A stretch of 64,000 nt of DNA from Agelaius tricolor (Eukaryota; Chordata; Aves; Passeriformes; Icteridae): assembly GCA_023055355.1 (NCBI GenBank), contig JALJCS010000001.1, forward strand, positions 53,263,381-53,327,380, given 5' to 3'. Positions 13,511 to 25,128 of this stretch are shown piece after piece; positions within the stretch are counted from its first letter, which is position 1; the number at the start of each line of letters is the position of its first letter. The notes below the pieces were generated by a model. It was not told where the DNA came from, did not search any database, and was given only the letters and a program-made list of their open reading frames with translations. The position numbers and the translations under genes are program-made.

Positions 13511-13648
13511 GACAGTCTGCACTAAAGCAGGAGATTCATTTTACACCTTTGTTTTGGACACTTGTAGCTGGTTGTGGGCTTTCTTACAGATCAGCAAAGA
13601 TGTAGACCAAGCACCACAGCTGTAATTGTGGTAGGTGCAAAAATAACC

Positions 13649-14165
13649 ATGGAATGGGTTGGACTGGAAAGGATCTCTGAAAGGCAATTTAGTCCAACAC
13701 CCCTGCAATGAGCAGGGCCATCTTCAGCTAGATCAGGTTGCACAGAGCCCTGTCCAGCCTTAAAAATTTCCAGGGATGGGACATGTACCAGCTCTCCAGG
13801 CTACTGTTCCAGTGTCTCACCACCCTTACAGTGAAGGATTTTTTCCCAATATGGAATCAAAACCTACTACCTTTCAGATTCAAGCCTTGTCCCATCTCCA
13901 CATTCTCTTGTGAAAAGTCCCTCTCAGCTCTCTTGTAGGCCCCCTTTAATGTACTGGAAGGTGCTATAAGGTGTCCCTGAACTTTCTCTTTTCCTGGTTG
14001 AATAACCCCAGCTCTCCCAGCCTGTATTCATACGAGGGGTCTCCATTCCTCTAATTATCTACATGGCCCTCCTCTGGACTTGTTCAAACAGGTCCATGTC
14101 TTCCCTTTGTTGAGTGAGTCACAGTAATCCAGGTGGGGTCTCACCAGAGCAGACAAAGGGGATTT
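13649..14165 (-). mobile_element. CR1 LINE, 5'-truncated copy
   Basis: The plus strand reads as the complement of a chicken-repeat-1 3' end. It begins with a GGAATGGGTTGGACTGG-type motif and continues through blocks matching the familiar CR1 order: 'TCCAACACCCCTGC', 'CCAGTGTCTCACCACCC', 'AGGCCCCCTTTA', 'GGTGGGGTCTCACCAGAGC'. It therefore covers the 3' UTR and the last part of the reverse-transcriptase ORF. The copy is heavily diverged and 5'-truncated, as almost all avian CR1 copies are. It encodes nothing functional. The right end, near 14165, is judged only by loss of recognisable similarity. Confidence 0.88.
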
Positions 14166-15585
14166 TCCATGATAGAAAACTGTCCAGGGCAAGAAGAACT
14201 GCTTTATAGCATCTGAAAGAAGCAGACAAAAGATGGGAGAAAGAGTCTGCCAATGAGGAGTGCAGCTGAGCGGAATGCCCTCACACCTTTTGTAGCACAC
14301 TCACTCCTGCCATCACCCCAAATGAAACATGGAAATGGTACCTTGGGGATAATAACACTTCCCTAGAACCAGCAAGAGTTGCTCACATGCTATAATAATA
14401 GGTGCTGTGTAAGTGCTGCAGATGGAAAGTGGATATTGGCTCAATATTTGCAAAATGGGAATAATAAGCCCAAAGTCTTCCAGAAGACTGTTCGGCGAGT
14501 GTGGTGCAGGAAAGAATGTCCACCACCAGCTCTTTATTCTGCTGCTCTGCAGCCACTGATGAATTAAGTGCATGCTGTCTTGCTGTGAAGAATAAGTGGA
14601 ACAGACATGGGGAGATGTCTGACATATATTTTGAGGTGTATTTAATATTGTAGTGTTTCCGGATTCCACTCGCATGCATGGGGTTTTGGCTTCGAACCAA
14701 TGTTTGCATCAGTACCATGTGTCTCTGGAACAGCAGTGCTTACTTTAGAGCTGGCTATGAAAATAGTTTCCACTATAACCCCTTGTTTTCACATGCTTCT
14801 TTTATTTTATTTTGAAAATCCTCTTTTGAGTCAAAAATTTCCATCTGTATCTTTGCCAAAAGGTGAAGTTTTTCCCTCTTCTTTTTCTTCAGCTTGGAGA
14901 GAGAATCTTTCAGATGTTTTTGAGTCATGGGAGAGTGGAAAAAATGCATTTTCCCAGTAGGATAAAAAAAAATCCACGTTTTCACAGTAGTAGAAACATA
15001 CAGGGAAGGGAAACTGAAGGCTGAAACTTGCATTTTGGTCCAGATATTTCTGTAGTAAACCAGCTTCACAGGGAAGGACTTTGATTTGCCAAAGGCAGAG
15101 ATGATTCTGATTTGGCAGTTAATCAGGCATGGCTCCAGGTTTGAAACTTTGCTGACATTCAGAATATTGTTCAAGGTAGTGTCTTTACAGCTGGCCATTT
15201 AAAAAGAAAAGAACCAGTCCCCAGTGGACTTCTGTCCTTCAGAGCTAATTATAGTCCAGCAATACATTTGCATTCATTCTAAAATCTAATTGAATGGAGA
15301 GGAACTAGAAGAACACTGGTGCCAAACAGTTTTGAAACTTTTTCTCAATTCTCACTCAAGTCAGCAAGAGCAAATGAATGTTGTTGAAATCATGGGCAGG
15401 CTGATGCAGTTCAAAAGGGCCAAAGTGCAGGACAAGGTATGTACACACGACTGGCTTCAGCAAATGAGAAACTTCATTCAGTATGCCTGCCAAATTTTTT
15501 GTTGGATGTCTTTTCCCCTTCACATAGGCTAGGAAGCATCAGTGCAAAACTCTGCTGTGCTATGTGTAGTTACACTGAATCAGTT

Positions 15586-15640
15586 AAAAAGAAGAAAAGA
15601 AAAATGGAAAGGGGAAAGGAAATGGAAAGGAAAGAGGCAG
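15586..15640. repeat. Purine-rich (A/G) low-complexity tract
   Basis: About 55 bases are almost exclusively A and G on the plus strand, in AAAGG, GAAAA and GGAAA units. This is simple sequence with no coding or RNA interpretation. Confidence 0.75.
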
Positions 15641-17097
15641 GCATCTAACCATCATGCTGATGAGTGATCCTGCACCCCTGTGCTGCTTTCTATTACTGTT
15701 TTCTCCCATTGAGAGTTCTAGTGGATACATTACTAGTAAGTCCCCTCCATGTGTTCCAGAAAATCCACAAGACCTGAACAATTTGGGACTGATGATACTG
15801 TTGTGACCCTCAGTTTCATATTTTCTGGCTCTTTTGAAACTTTAACTACGCAGCCTGCACATTTCATTAAACCTTTTGCTTTCTATCATTCAAAACCTGC
15901 TCCAAGTGTACATACATTTGGCAAAGACATCCAAAATGATGTGTTTATTTTGCTTCAGTGCCAAAAAGCAGTGATTCATTAAGGAGCTTGGAAACACAGA
16001 GGAAAAACCACAGCCAGCAACCACCACACGTGCCCTGAAGAGCAGAGAGCTGTGTTTTTCTAAGGAAAATGGTTAGTGCAGCTGAATCAGTGTCATGGCT
16101 GCTTCTCTCTCTCTCAGCTGGGCAGGCTGGAGAGCACAGGAATTCTCCTGGATAGCTGGGCTGTGCTGCAGCAGCAGCAGCCAGAAGGCAGCCAGAGGCT
16201 GCTGCTATACCCAGAGGGGAGAGAGAAAAAATGCAAAATGGCCAAGGGGAGTTGGTCCAGCTGGTAGGAGCCTTTCCTTGAATGATGAATTAGGGACCTC
16301 CAGTACCATGCCACTGCTATGGTGAACACAGTGAAAGGTGCAACAGGCCTTGAGAGAAGAGGTGGAGGAGAGGTGGTGACCTGGAGAAAGAATAGGCCTC
16401 CAGCTGCTTTTAGCTGCCCTACTTCATTTTCTCAACTGGGGACATGCCAGCTTGTATCAGTAAAGGGGCCTGTTCATTCTGTTTATGGTAGCTCCTGATA
16501 CAAACTCTAGCAGCAGCTAAAGCCTGTGAAAACCTGGCAGAAACCCGACTGTTGAGGAACTCTACACTCCAATGTGCCATTGTTACACCACTGCTTTCTT
16601 CTTCCCCAGTGGCTTGAACTAGGACAGGCAGGATGCTATTTATAATTCCTAATGTAGTCCTTTTTTGTCTTTCATCATAAATCTGGAACCCTGGACAAAA
16701 TTGAAATCTGGTGACAAACACACTGTTGATTAGAAAATGTCTGATGGTTATTTTCTCCCTGGAAAAGAAATTCTGTCCTATGCTGTCACAGCGCTGCCAC
16801 ACAACAGGAGATGCTGGGATCCAGGAGCCAGAATGAGGCACAAAGGAAATTATCGTGCATGAAATACATTAATATCAAGAGTTCTTGCAACTAACAGTCA
16901 AAAATATGTGGAAGAGTTTTTGAAAATTCAAGGTTTAAAATTTAAACCAGGACTGTGGCGTTTACATTATTAAGTATTCAGGTGTGACCTTACAGACTTT
17001 GGGAAATATGTCATGTCACCTACTGGGGGGTTCTTCATCTGTTTTTCAGGAATATCTGATCTGGGCTTATGGACATCATGTGATCCAGTATGCCAGC

Positions 17098-17152
17098 TTC
17101 CCTTGATGCTTTAAATAAAGACAGAAGGTAGCTCTTTCCAGCATCAAGGGAA
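17098..17152. repeat. Inverted repeat, 13-bp perfect arms, 29-nt loop
   Basis: The left arm TTCCCTTGATGCT (17098-17110) and right arm AGCATCAAGGGAA (17140-17152) are perfect complements. The loop contains a short AAAG/CTTT pairing that could lengthen the stem. The structure could be the remnant of a small DNA transposon or a chance hairpin. It is shorter than a standard microRNA precursor stem, and I do not recognise either arm as a known microRNA. Confidence 0.6.
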
Positions 17153-20100
17153 CACTACTTAGCCCTTCTTAAAGGAGGCAAGATTCTTATCCTGAAGAGC
17201 ACACATTTCTTATATTATTTTTCAGTAAATTCAAATTTAAAAGCTCTAACACTTGTGTCAGATGGGTCTGATTAATCTCTAATTTTTTCACTTTCATAAT
17301 ATTACACAAGTAGTTCTCAAAAATCTGCTGATTTGGAGAATTGATTGGAAGTAGTGAATGACACTACTTCCACTACTTATATCAGAAGTCTTTAGGCAGC
17401 TGATAATTTTTAAAACAATAGATGTGAACATAATAGTACTCCAAACAATTGGTGAAATACCCTGAGAAACCTCATTTTCTGTGAGAAAATGAAGGTTCCT
17501 GCATAGACCAGGCTTAATGAAGTGAAGCAAGGGAACTGGCTCCAGATCATCACAAGCAAAGTAAACAAACATTAGCAACAAGTGTGGGATGGAGGGAAAG
17601 GTCTAAAATCTCAGAGGGATTTTAAAGTTTTAGAATTTGCCTTTAAAGAACATTAGGGAAAGAAAACACCTTTGAAAGATTTTGTGGGACAGAACTGGCT
17701 GGGAATGAAGCATGTAGAAATGGAAATGTAGGAAGAAAGCACAGTGGGGGTGTAGGGCAGTTTCTGAAGCTGAGGAATATCCACAGGAGAGGAGCAGATC
17801 TGCTCTTCACAACTCACTAAATATTTATGTTGGGATCATTTTCTTTCTATTTTCTGCCTTTCAGCCACACACAGTATGTAAATTACTTTAAAAGTCCAGT
17901 GTGTACAGTACCACAGAAACTGCAATCTGTTATTAAAATGACAATGGAGATTTTTAAATGTACTTGCATTCTTCAAGTCTGTAGAAATCATTCCTAGAAA
18001 AACTTGCTAAGCAGCTACTTAATATGGGAAAGAGCAACGTTAAGTTAAAGGTTACAACACAAGAAAGCCACATATCAGATGATAAAACCACACAAGTAGA
18101 TCCATAAACATTCATTACTAACCATTTAAAACCATACTGATGTGTTTTTTATGCAAGTTTCCTCCAGGCACAGGTAAAACCCCTGAGTCAGAGAGCACAA
18201 AGAGATGCCCACGGCTGAGGGCACCTAGCACACAGCCTGGGTGATAAATTATTGAACTCCTGTTGTCATGAATTGTTCACCTGCTTCCCTGTGTTCAAAA
18301 CTGGCTTGCAAACCGCTATGGTGAATAATTTAGAGTAGCAAACAGGTTTGCAGGTGCAGAACCTATTTGGAGATAATTTGTGAGCAGAAAGAAAACCCAT
18401 CTGCGCCAAATCACCAGGAATGGGTTTGCCCAGCTGTGCTGTTTTTCCTGCCTCTGATGACAAAGATCTAGTATGGATAAATAAGAACAGGCATTGAAAC
18501 AGGAGTTGAGATCATCTGAATACTAAACAAGTCTGAGCCCCTCAGATCCTCCATCGATGACAGCCTAGCTATCCATGCAATCTTAATGTGAACAAGCAAA
18601 TCTCATCCAAAACACTTTTGCTGTACGTTTTGATCAGAATAACCCATATTTGCATATTAACTCCTGTGATCTAAAGTTCTGAACCCTTACCTTCCAAATT
18701 TGGAGACTGAACTACAGAAGCTCCTCTCAGCTCTGTATAGTCGCCTTCCATTCTCCTGTGTAGACAGAATGCAATGGGGATTTTTGTGGCAGGAAGACTG
18801 GTGATGATCACTCACAAAAACAGCAGCCTCTTTTTTAAGGAAGATTTCAAGTTGGTTTTTTTTCCTTACACTTGGGCACTGAAAATAGTGGGTGACACTG
18901 GTGAAGGCACAGCATTGCTGAGCCATTAAAAGTAAAAAAAGGACACAAAAATATATTTTTAAGTATTTTCAAATAAGAGAACATTCTGGGGTTATTGAAA
19001 AAGTCTCTGTTATAATCCATGATTATGGCCTGTGACTTTGTTTTGATGGTGCCTGTTTAAGAACTGGATTCAGTTTCACAGAAAACAGAACTAGCTTTTT
19101 GCTCCATCATAGCTGATATTTCAGTCTCAAGCAAAGAGACTGTGGAGGTACTCTCCCCAAACTCTTCCCCTAATACCTGCAGGTTCTCTACAGACAGGTA
19201 CAAATTCAATGTCATTGTTACAAAGCTTATTGTGACCATGGCTATAAAAGTGACCCAGCTTCTTGCTCGTGTTTGCTCCATGCCATGACCTTTGCCTTGT
19301 TTGTTGTATCATTCAGCTCTGCAGCCTGCCAGAGACCGGGCTGATCATCTCCAGCAGTTCTGCAGGAGTTGCAAGTGGGTGGAACACATAAGAAATGACC
19401 TGTTTGGATCATTTCTGCTCTAGACTCAGTGCCATCTTCTTGGTTTTTCCTAATAAGCACCTGGAAAATAGTCTTTTCCTGTTACATTTGCCAGTCCTGC
19501 ATTACAAACCCTGGGATTAAATGTGATAGATCCTCCTCATAGCTTCTGTTATATTTAGGGCCATAAATTAATCTTGGTAACTGAGAGAATAGAAATACAA
19601 TTTCCAATTTCACCTTTCTAAAATGCCTCTTAACATGAGCCTACAGAACTGTAAAGACCAGGCAACAACATGCTCTAAGTCATCTATTGCCATCCATCAT
19701 CCCAGTATAGTAAACACTGAAATAGACCTGTCTTTGATGTTTTATTGAGGGGAAGGCATTTAATCTTTCATATGTGAGATAGATCATTGTGTGTATTATC
19801 TCACTCTGACTTTGGAAAAATTTGGAAGTTTTACATCATCTTCCATGAAGAGATCTCATGCCAGCCATTTCAACAAGTGAGACATTCTAGTTTTACAAAC
19901 ACTTCTGAAATTTAGGAAGAAGCTAATTTTTTCCCTTTTGGTGGAATATTTCCCTTCTTGAGGGTCAGCAGAGTGTCTCTTTAAGAGTACTCTCCACAGT
20001 ATCAACGCAGTAACTTTGTGCAAGAAGAGGAGAGTTCTGTGTGTGTAGCATGAAGCAATCAGACATTATTACTCACATTGGATTCTCAAATCTCCCTGGG

Positions 20101-22682
20101 ACATGGGTTCCAGGAGCCCCATTGATGCTGCTGTGTCAGAATAGTCTGGCATGACTTACTGGCACCTCTTCTACCCATCAGCTGAGCTACTGCTTCACCA
20201 CCAGATAGAAGACACACTACAGTATACAAGACTAGCCTTGGCTAAAATGATCATGGAAATTTTAATCCTGAAATTCTCTTTTTAATCTTCCCCTGCCTGT
20301 ATTTGCTTTGCCTGCAATTGTGGATTTCCAGAAACCCCAGAAGACTAAGATACTACAAAATGCTTAGAAGTCTGTTTGAGTGTCTTACCCTCTTAGATGT
20401 TTAGGTGCAAAGTGGAATATACAGCTTAAGATATTGTAGGATCATCTACACCCTAAAAAACAAGTATACCAAATAAAAGTGTATTTTATCTACATAATTG
20501 TAATCTTAAATCTCTGCTAGAATAATTTGTTATATCCTTAAACTGTCAACTGTTCTACATGCCAGCTATCAACATGGCAAGAAACCTAATGCACAGATGA
20601 GAACACCTGTATCATACTGCAGAATTAAAGTCTACAGACAAGCAAATATTAAATGTGTGTATTTTGTGTGGATGCTCACATGTGAATGTCAGTAGGATGC
20701 CAGAATCTTTCTGTATGGAGGCAATTACATAAATATAGCCCTGCATATGAGAAATGTAATATATCTTTCAACAGCCCAGTTTCCCTTACCATTCACAGAA
20801 AAGAAAGTTGTCACCATCAGTTAACTTAGGAAGAAAAAAACAGAAACAAACACAACAACTAAACCAAAAGAAATTGGCAACTACTTCAGTTACATGAAGG
20901 ATGTGGTAACTAAATTTCATTTCTTTAGCTCACAAATTGACTTTGAGGACTTTTTTACGTCACGTGAAGCCTTGCAGACAGATGGTATACACTTTTGCAT
21001 TGTAAACTGGGCTTTTACGCAGGAGGGGAACACAATTTCCTTTGATAAAATTAATGAGATTCACCAGAGGCAGACAGGAAAACTTTTATGTTCCTGTTTA
21101 CAAGTGACTCCAAAGAGGTAACTCGAGTTTCTCAAAACAAATCCTTTAAAAATAACTTTTCAAGGTAAGAAAAATGAATGTGCCAAATTGCATGCAAAAA
21201 AAATCCTGAGAAATTAGTGACAGAAGTCATCTAATACAACAAGCCACCCTTCTGGAATCCTTTCCTTGGGTGGGCAAAGGGAGATCTCCCTTGCCTTTGG
21301 CTCCCACTGCAGAATTCAGCCTGGTTCTCTGCATAAGCCCCACTTGGTTGTCCTCAACACTGTGCTTTGTATGGAACCTTGATCTGGGGGTGTCAGACAA
21401 AGAGTCCTTCCTTCAGTGCTTCAACATCCAGGAGTGTTGCAATGCTGTTCTTTTCTTGCAAGGGCACTCTTGAGTTAAAATGCAACATGTCCGTGTTTCC
21501 CAAGTGCATTGGCTTTTTCCACACCTTTTGTTGGAGACCGCTTTCTGCAATTTCCATCTTATCTTGTGGATCTCTTTCCAGCTCTCTCACACCACACAGC
21601 ATCTTTTTAAGGGAGAGACAACAACACTGGGTATGGGACAGCACCTTTTGTCTGATAAAAAAGCATAACAAGGCAATGGGATTTCTACCTACCCTTTTCT
21701 ACTTGCACAGTTGTATGTACATAGCAATCCCTTTTCCACCAGCACTGGCTCACTAGGAGCTCATGTCGAATTTCTCCAAGCTCCTGTATGGAGTGAATTT
21801 CAAAGATACATTTCTTGGCCACGTAGGTTGGGTTGTTCCATCCTCCAAGTCTGACTTTTTTCTCATTTTGACCCTATTAAAACTTGTTTGAAAGACCTGA
21901 GTTTGTTGAATAATCCAGATAACTCTGTGACTGCCTTGTTCTTATTATCACTCCGTTAATATTTACTGTCTAAAATTGCTGCCTGTGGTGATTTATTTAG
22001 TCTTTTTAAAGCTGTTTGAAAAATACTTCTCTAGATTCCTGATAAAAACTCTGAAGAGACTTCCTGCAGCTCACCAACATCTTCATTAAATGCTAGTGCT
22101 GCTTGGACAATTGGTCTACATTTCATTTAGCTCTTCATCTGTTTGTGCTTTATTAATTTTGTGCTGTACTCACTTTTTTTCTCTTACTAAATCAACTACC
22201 TAGCAGAAGTCTATTACACTCAAGCCTCTGGCAATTTAATGCATAATCATATAAAATGAGGAAATAAAAGAGCTGTTTACCAGGACCTATTTTCTATAAA
22301 AAAACAAGACTAGCATTAGTTGTGTTCTCCATGTATTAGCTGACAATCACAGTTCTTCTGCCTACCACACAGGCAGCAGCAACTTCTTGAGCTCCTTTTG
22401 TGTCCTTGGTATAGGCCCCACACTAACAAACACACTTCTCCATCCTTGAAACACCACCACAGTGCCAACACAGGCAAAGATCAGCTAGCCAGACATCACT
22501 TCAATCCCTCTAGGATTTTCCTCTAGGATTTCCAGACCACTAGGAAATTGTAATTTCATCATGTCTTGCTAATAGATGTTCTTTAGGTGAGCCTTAAGTG
22601 TCCTCCTGTGATGTATATGAATCTCTGCTTATTTCTAGATGCTGCAGAGTAATAGCTATTAGGTGCTCAAGTTTTTGGGGGC

Positions 22683-22709
22683 TTTTATTTTTTATTTTAT
22701 TTTATTTTT
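22683..22709. repeat. (TTTTA)n microsatellite
   Basis: About five TTTTA/TTTAT units lie in a T-rich context. This is a common simple repeat with no other function visible. Confidence 0.75.
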
Positions 22710-23305
22710 GGTAACAGTTACTTGTTTGCTCTAGCATTAAGTTATATCACTGCTTGGATGATGCTTAGGCTTTAAGGAAGACAAATTAATAATTTGTTCG
22801 TTTTGCCCTAGAGCTAGATGCACAATGTCTGTTTTCCCCCATCTTCCTCATAAGTTTATGCCATTCATTCTGTCCCTTCTTGTCACCTGTTACGGCAGAG
22901 TGCTGTCTGGATACCGCTGTCCTTGGCTATCTTCTTTCTCCCAAAACTAAAAGTAGTCGTGTCTCCGATTATGCACCTCTGTGTGTGGCGAGCGTCGGGC
23001 ACTTTTCCAGCGCTCAGCCACAGCCAAACGAGCCTGGTCAGGATGCCATGCCCTGCCCGGGCGCTGCTTTTCCACTCGCGGCGGCAGCGCAGCCTGAATA
23101 CTGCTTCCAACAGCAAAGAACCTCCAGCGGGGCGATGGGATCGCTCCCTGAGGCTGTCTCAAGTTTCCCCTGTACCTTCAGAGGGGATGAGAAGGGGTGG
23201 GAATAACTCCGTGTCTGGACTAAGGCTTTGGAGCAGGGCGGGGGGAGGCAGGGACCGGGACGCCAGCAGCGCGGGAAGCCCCGCCGGTAGCGCACCGTCC
23301 TTCCC

Positions 23306-23349
23306 AAACTCCGTGTGGCCAAAGGGGAAACTCCGTGTAGCTAAAGGAG
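23306..23349. repeat. Tandem 22-bp duplication at the CpG-island shore
   Basis: Two adjacent 22-base units (23306-23327 and 23328-23349), each starting AAACTCCGTGT, differ at three positions, all transitions. This is a small local duplication upstream of the gene. It creates an open frame across it but no gene. Confidence 0.8.
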
Positions 23350-23364
23350 GGTTTTCTGCCTTTG

Positions 23365-23417
23365 ATTTTTTTGGATTTTTGGGGGTTTTTTGTTTGTTTT
23401 GGTTTGTTTGTTTGTAT
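23365..23417. repeat. T/G-rich low-complexity tract
   Basis: About 50 bases of TTTG, TTTTG and GGTTT units sit immediately upstream of the densest CpG block. This type of simple sequence recurs elsewhere in the window. Confidence 0.75.
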
Positions 23418-23582
23418 TAAAGACCCCTGCGATCGCGGCGCTGCTCCGCGCGGGGCCGGGGCGGGAGCGGCGCTCAGCCCCCGGGCCGGGCCGGGCCGGG
23501 CGGGGCCGGGGCGGTGCCGGGGCGGAGCGGGGCGGGGGCGAGGGCCGGGGCCGCGGCGGTGGCAGGCGGGCAGCTCGGCGGG

Positions 23583-23720
23583 ATGACAGGCGGCAGCCGC
23601 CGGCCCGCAGCCGGAGCAGCCGCCCCCCGCCAGCCGGCGGGGAGCGCGGGCCCGGCCAGCACCGGGATGTGCCCTCGGGAGCAGCCGCGGCGGAGGCTGC
23701 GCGCCCCGCGGGCGGCGTGA
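23583..23720 (+). other. Upstream ORF in the probable PHACTR2 5' leader
   Basis: An ATG at 23583 opens a 45-codon frame ending with TGA at 23718-23720, only 18 bases before the PHACTR2 start. A second in-frame ATG is at 23667. The frame is the same as that of the main coding sequence, so only the TGA separates them. The peptide is Arg, Pro and Ala rich, as expected from GC-rich DNA, and is probably not itself functional. If transcription begins upstream of 23583, the uORF could lower translation of the main frame. The transcription start is unknown, so its presence in the mRNA is inference. Confidence 0.45.
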
Positions 23721-23738
23721 GCGCCTCCCGGCCGAGCC

Positions 23739-23781
23739 ATGGGCCAGACCTCGGTCTCCACGCTGCCCGAGCCGGCCGGCG
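23739..23781 (+). CDS. PHACTR2: PHACTR2 exon 1 coding part (start codon)
   Basis: This exon starts phosphatase and actin regulator 2, a protein that binds G-actin through RPEL motifs and protein phosphatase 1 through its C-terminus. The ATG at 23739 has a strong context (G at -3, G at +4) and opens MGQTSVSTLPEPAG, which resembles the leader of the MGQTSVS-type PHACTR2 isoform as I remember it. The exon ends after the first base of codon 15, followed by the donor GTGAGT at 23782. Joining that G to exon 2 makes Val15 and restores the conserved VDGLDKAS sequence, which fixes both start and junction. MGQ resembles an N-terminal myristoylation context (Gly at position 2), but this is weak. An alternative first exon, reported for other species' isoforms, was not found in the window. 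Confidence 0.92.
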
Positions 23782-23846
23782 GTGAGTACCGGGGGCGGCG
23801 GGGCGGGGGGCTCCCGCCGGGGGTCCCTGGTGGCGGCGGGGGAGCC

Positions 23847-23904
23847 GCGGTCCCGGGGCGGGCGGAGCGGTGCCCGCGGTCCCGGGGCGGGCGGAGCGGT
23901 GCCC
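23847..23904. repeat. Perfect tandem 29-bp duplication just inside intron 1
   Basis: Two identical 29-base units (23847-23875 and 23876-23904), each starting GCGGTCCCGGGGCGGGCGGA, lie about 65 bases after the exon 1 donor. Each carries a GGGGCGGGC GC-box-like core, so the duplication doubles potential Sp-family sites. Perfect identity suggests a recent duplication or gene conversion, and copy number may vary between individuals. Confidence 0.9.
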
Positions 23905-24478
23905 CGGTCCTTCGGAGCTCAGCGGAACGGGAGGCGCGGCCGCTCCCGGCGCTGCACTGCCCGGCTCGGCGGCCCCCGGCGGGCGAGAGGCTCCGCCGTG
24001 CCTCCCACCTTCCCCGGGGCTCGGGGCTCCTTCTTTTCCCGTTATTAAATAAATAAGAACGAAGGCTTCCCCTTCGTAGGGAAAGGGAAGGAGCTCTGGC
24101 ACCTCGCCCAGGAGCGCGGCTAGTAACCCGCCCAGCTGGTTGCTTTTAGCTCCAGGACATTTTATGTGTAAGCAGACTGTTGAAAATAAATAAATAGCGT
24201 GTGAGTGGAACTGTTTCGGGTCCTTTTCCCCGCCACTTCCATCCCCCCACTCCCATCCCCCCAGTAAAGCAATCCTGGCTGTTTGCAACTTTTTGAAGGT
24301 AGTATGAGCTTCTTGGGAATGTTGTTAAGATAATCCGGTGTGTTTTAGTTACTGAAGAGCGGGTCTCTTCCCACAATAATAGGATGTAGAATCTAAATTA
24401 ACTTCAGCGAGATTTGAAGTTTCCTGCGAAATTCCTGCATGCCTGTTTTTCCTCAACGCCTGTTTCCTTTACATCCTC

Positions 24479-24536
24479 AAAACAAACAAACAAACAAAAA
24501 AACCCCAACCAAACCAAAAAAACCCAACCAACAAAA
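24479..24536. repeat. A/C-rich low-complexity tract
   Basis: The tract has AAAC units followed by AACC and CCAAA units over about 58 bases. It is the complement of the G/T tracts seen elsewhere in the window. No other function is visible. Confidence 0.8.
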
Positions 24537-25128
24537 TCCTGTTGTGGACTTTAATGCTGAAGACTGAACTTTATCCTTAATTTGCTTATTGCTGTTAATG
24601 TGGGAATGTTTTGTGAAATGGGAGACAGGGCAACAAACTTTCTCTTTTCTCCTTTTAATTTTTTTTCATTGCTGTTTCAGAGAATAGTTTTAGTATTAAT
24701 GCATAATTTTCAGACAAACTTGGTTATATTCCTAGTCACACCATCCCAATCAAAACCTTGGATGCTTTTCTCACCTGTCAAGCATTGCATGAAAGAAAAA
24801 TTGGACCGTTTCCAAGAAATGTTACCATCCTGTTGAAGGTTTCACCTGGCAGCCAGTGTGTTAGGATTGTTTCAAGGTAGTCATCAGAAAGCAGATGTAA
24901 GGAAACAGATGGACTGGTTAAAAATTTTTGTTAAACTTCCTGTACAAAAAAAGTGACCAAACTCAAGTTCAAAAGTCTATTGTGAGAGCATTTTGCCTTG
25001 GGGGGGCATGTATCTTGACCAAGGATAACTGTAGTGCCTGTGTTTGCTTGGGTGGGTGATAATGGACAATAATTGGGCTGAATTTCTAGCTATACCTCAA
25101 AGGAAAAAAAAATCACTGTTGGATTCTT

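Larger units (their letters stand above)
14166..22680. other. Intergenic DNA, no gene recognised
   Basis: No exon, RNA gene or repeat family could be recognised with confidence. The longest open frame, about 141 codons on the minus strand (14773-15198), has no family signature and is judged chance. A small hairpin and a purine-rich tract in this stretch are listed separately. Confidence 0.5.
22950..24020 (+). promoter_or_regulatory. PHACTR2: CpG island containing the PHACTR2 promoter
   Basis: CpG dinucleotides become frequent from about 22,950 and are extremely dense from 23,430 to 24,010, in contrast to the AT-rich, CpG-poor DNA on both sides. There are many GGGGCGG-type GC boxes (for example around 23,505-23,540). 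A run of CCGGG units occurs near 23,481-23,500. No TATA box sits at a fitting place before the start codon, so this looks like a TATA-less housekeeping-type promoter with dispersed initiation. The exact start site cannot be read from sequence. Such islands often fire in both directions, but no antisense gene is visible to the left. Long open frames through the island on both strands are a by-product of high GC and are not listed. Confidence 0.88.

Noticed and set aside
14773..15198. 141-codon minus-strand open frame with a Lys-rich C-terminus
   Set aside because: No recognisable family, no flanking splice sites or polyA arrangement, and length within chance expectation. Cross-species conservation would be needed to revive it.
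1..22900. Possible exons of the mammalian neighbour FUCA2 or an alternative PHACTR2 first exon
   Set aside because: Synteny knowledge suggests FUCA2 may lie upstream, but no fucosidase-like coding segment was recognised, and no short alternative start joining the exon 2 acceptor could be identified by eye.
22923..23420. 165-codon plus-strand open frame upstream of PHACTR2
   Set aside because: It crosses the CpG-island shore, the 22-bp tandem duplication and the T/G tract. It has no family similarity and no supporting splice structure.
23341..24288. 315-codon open frame on the minus strand across the CpG island
   Set aside because: It runs antisense through exon 1 in extreme GC-rich DNA, is Pro, Ala, Arg and Gly rich with no domain, and includes the translated A/C-type simple repeat. 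High GC removes stop codons by chance.
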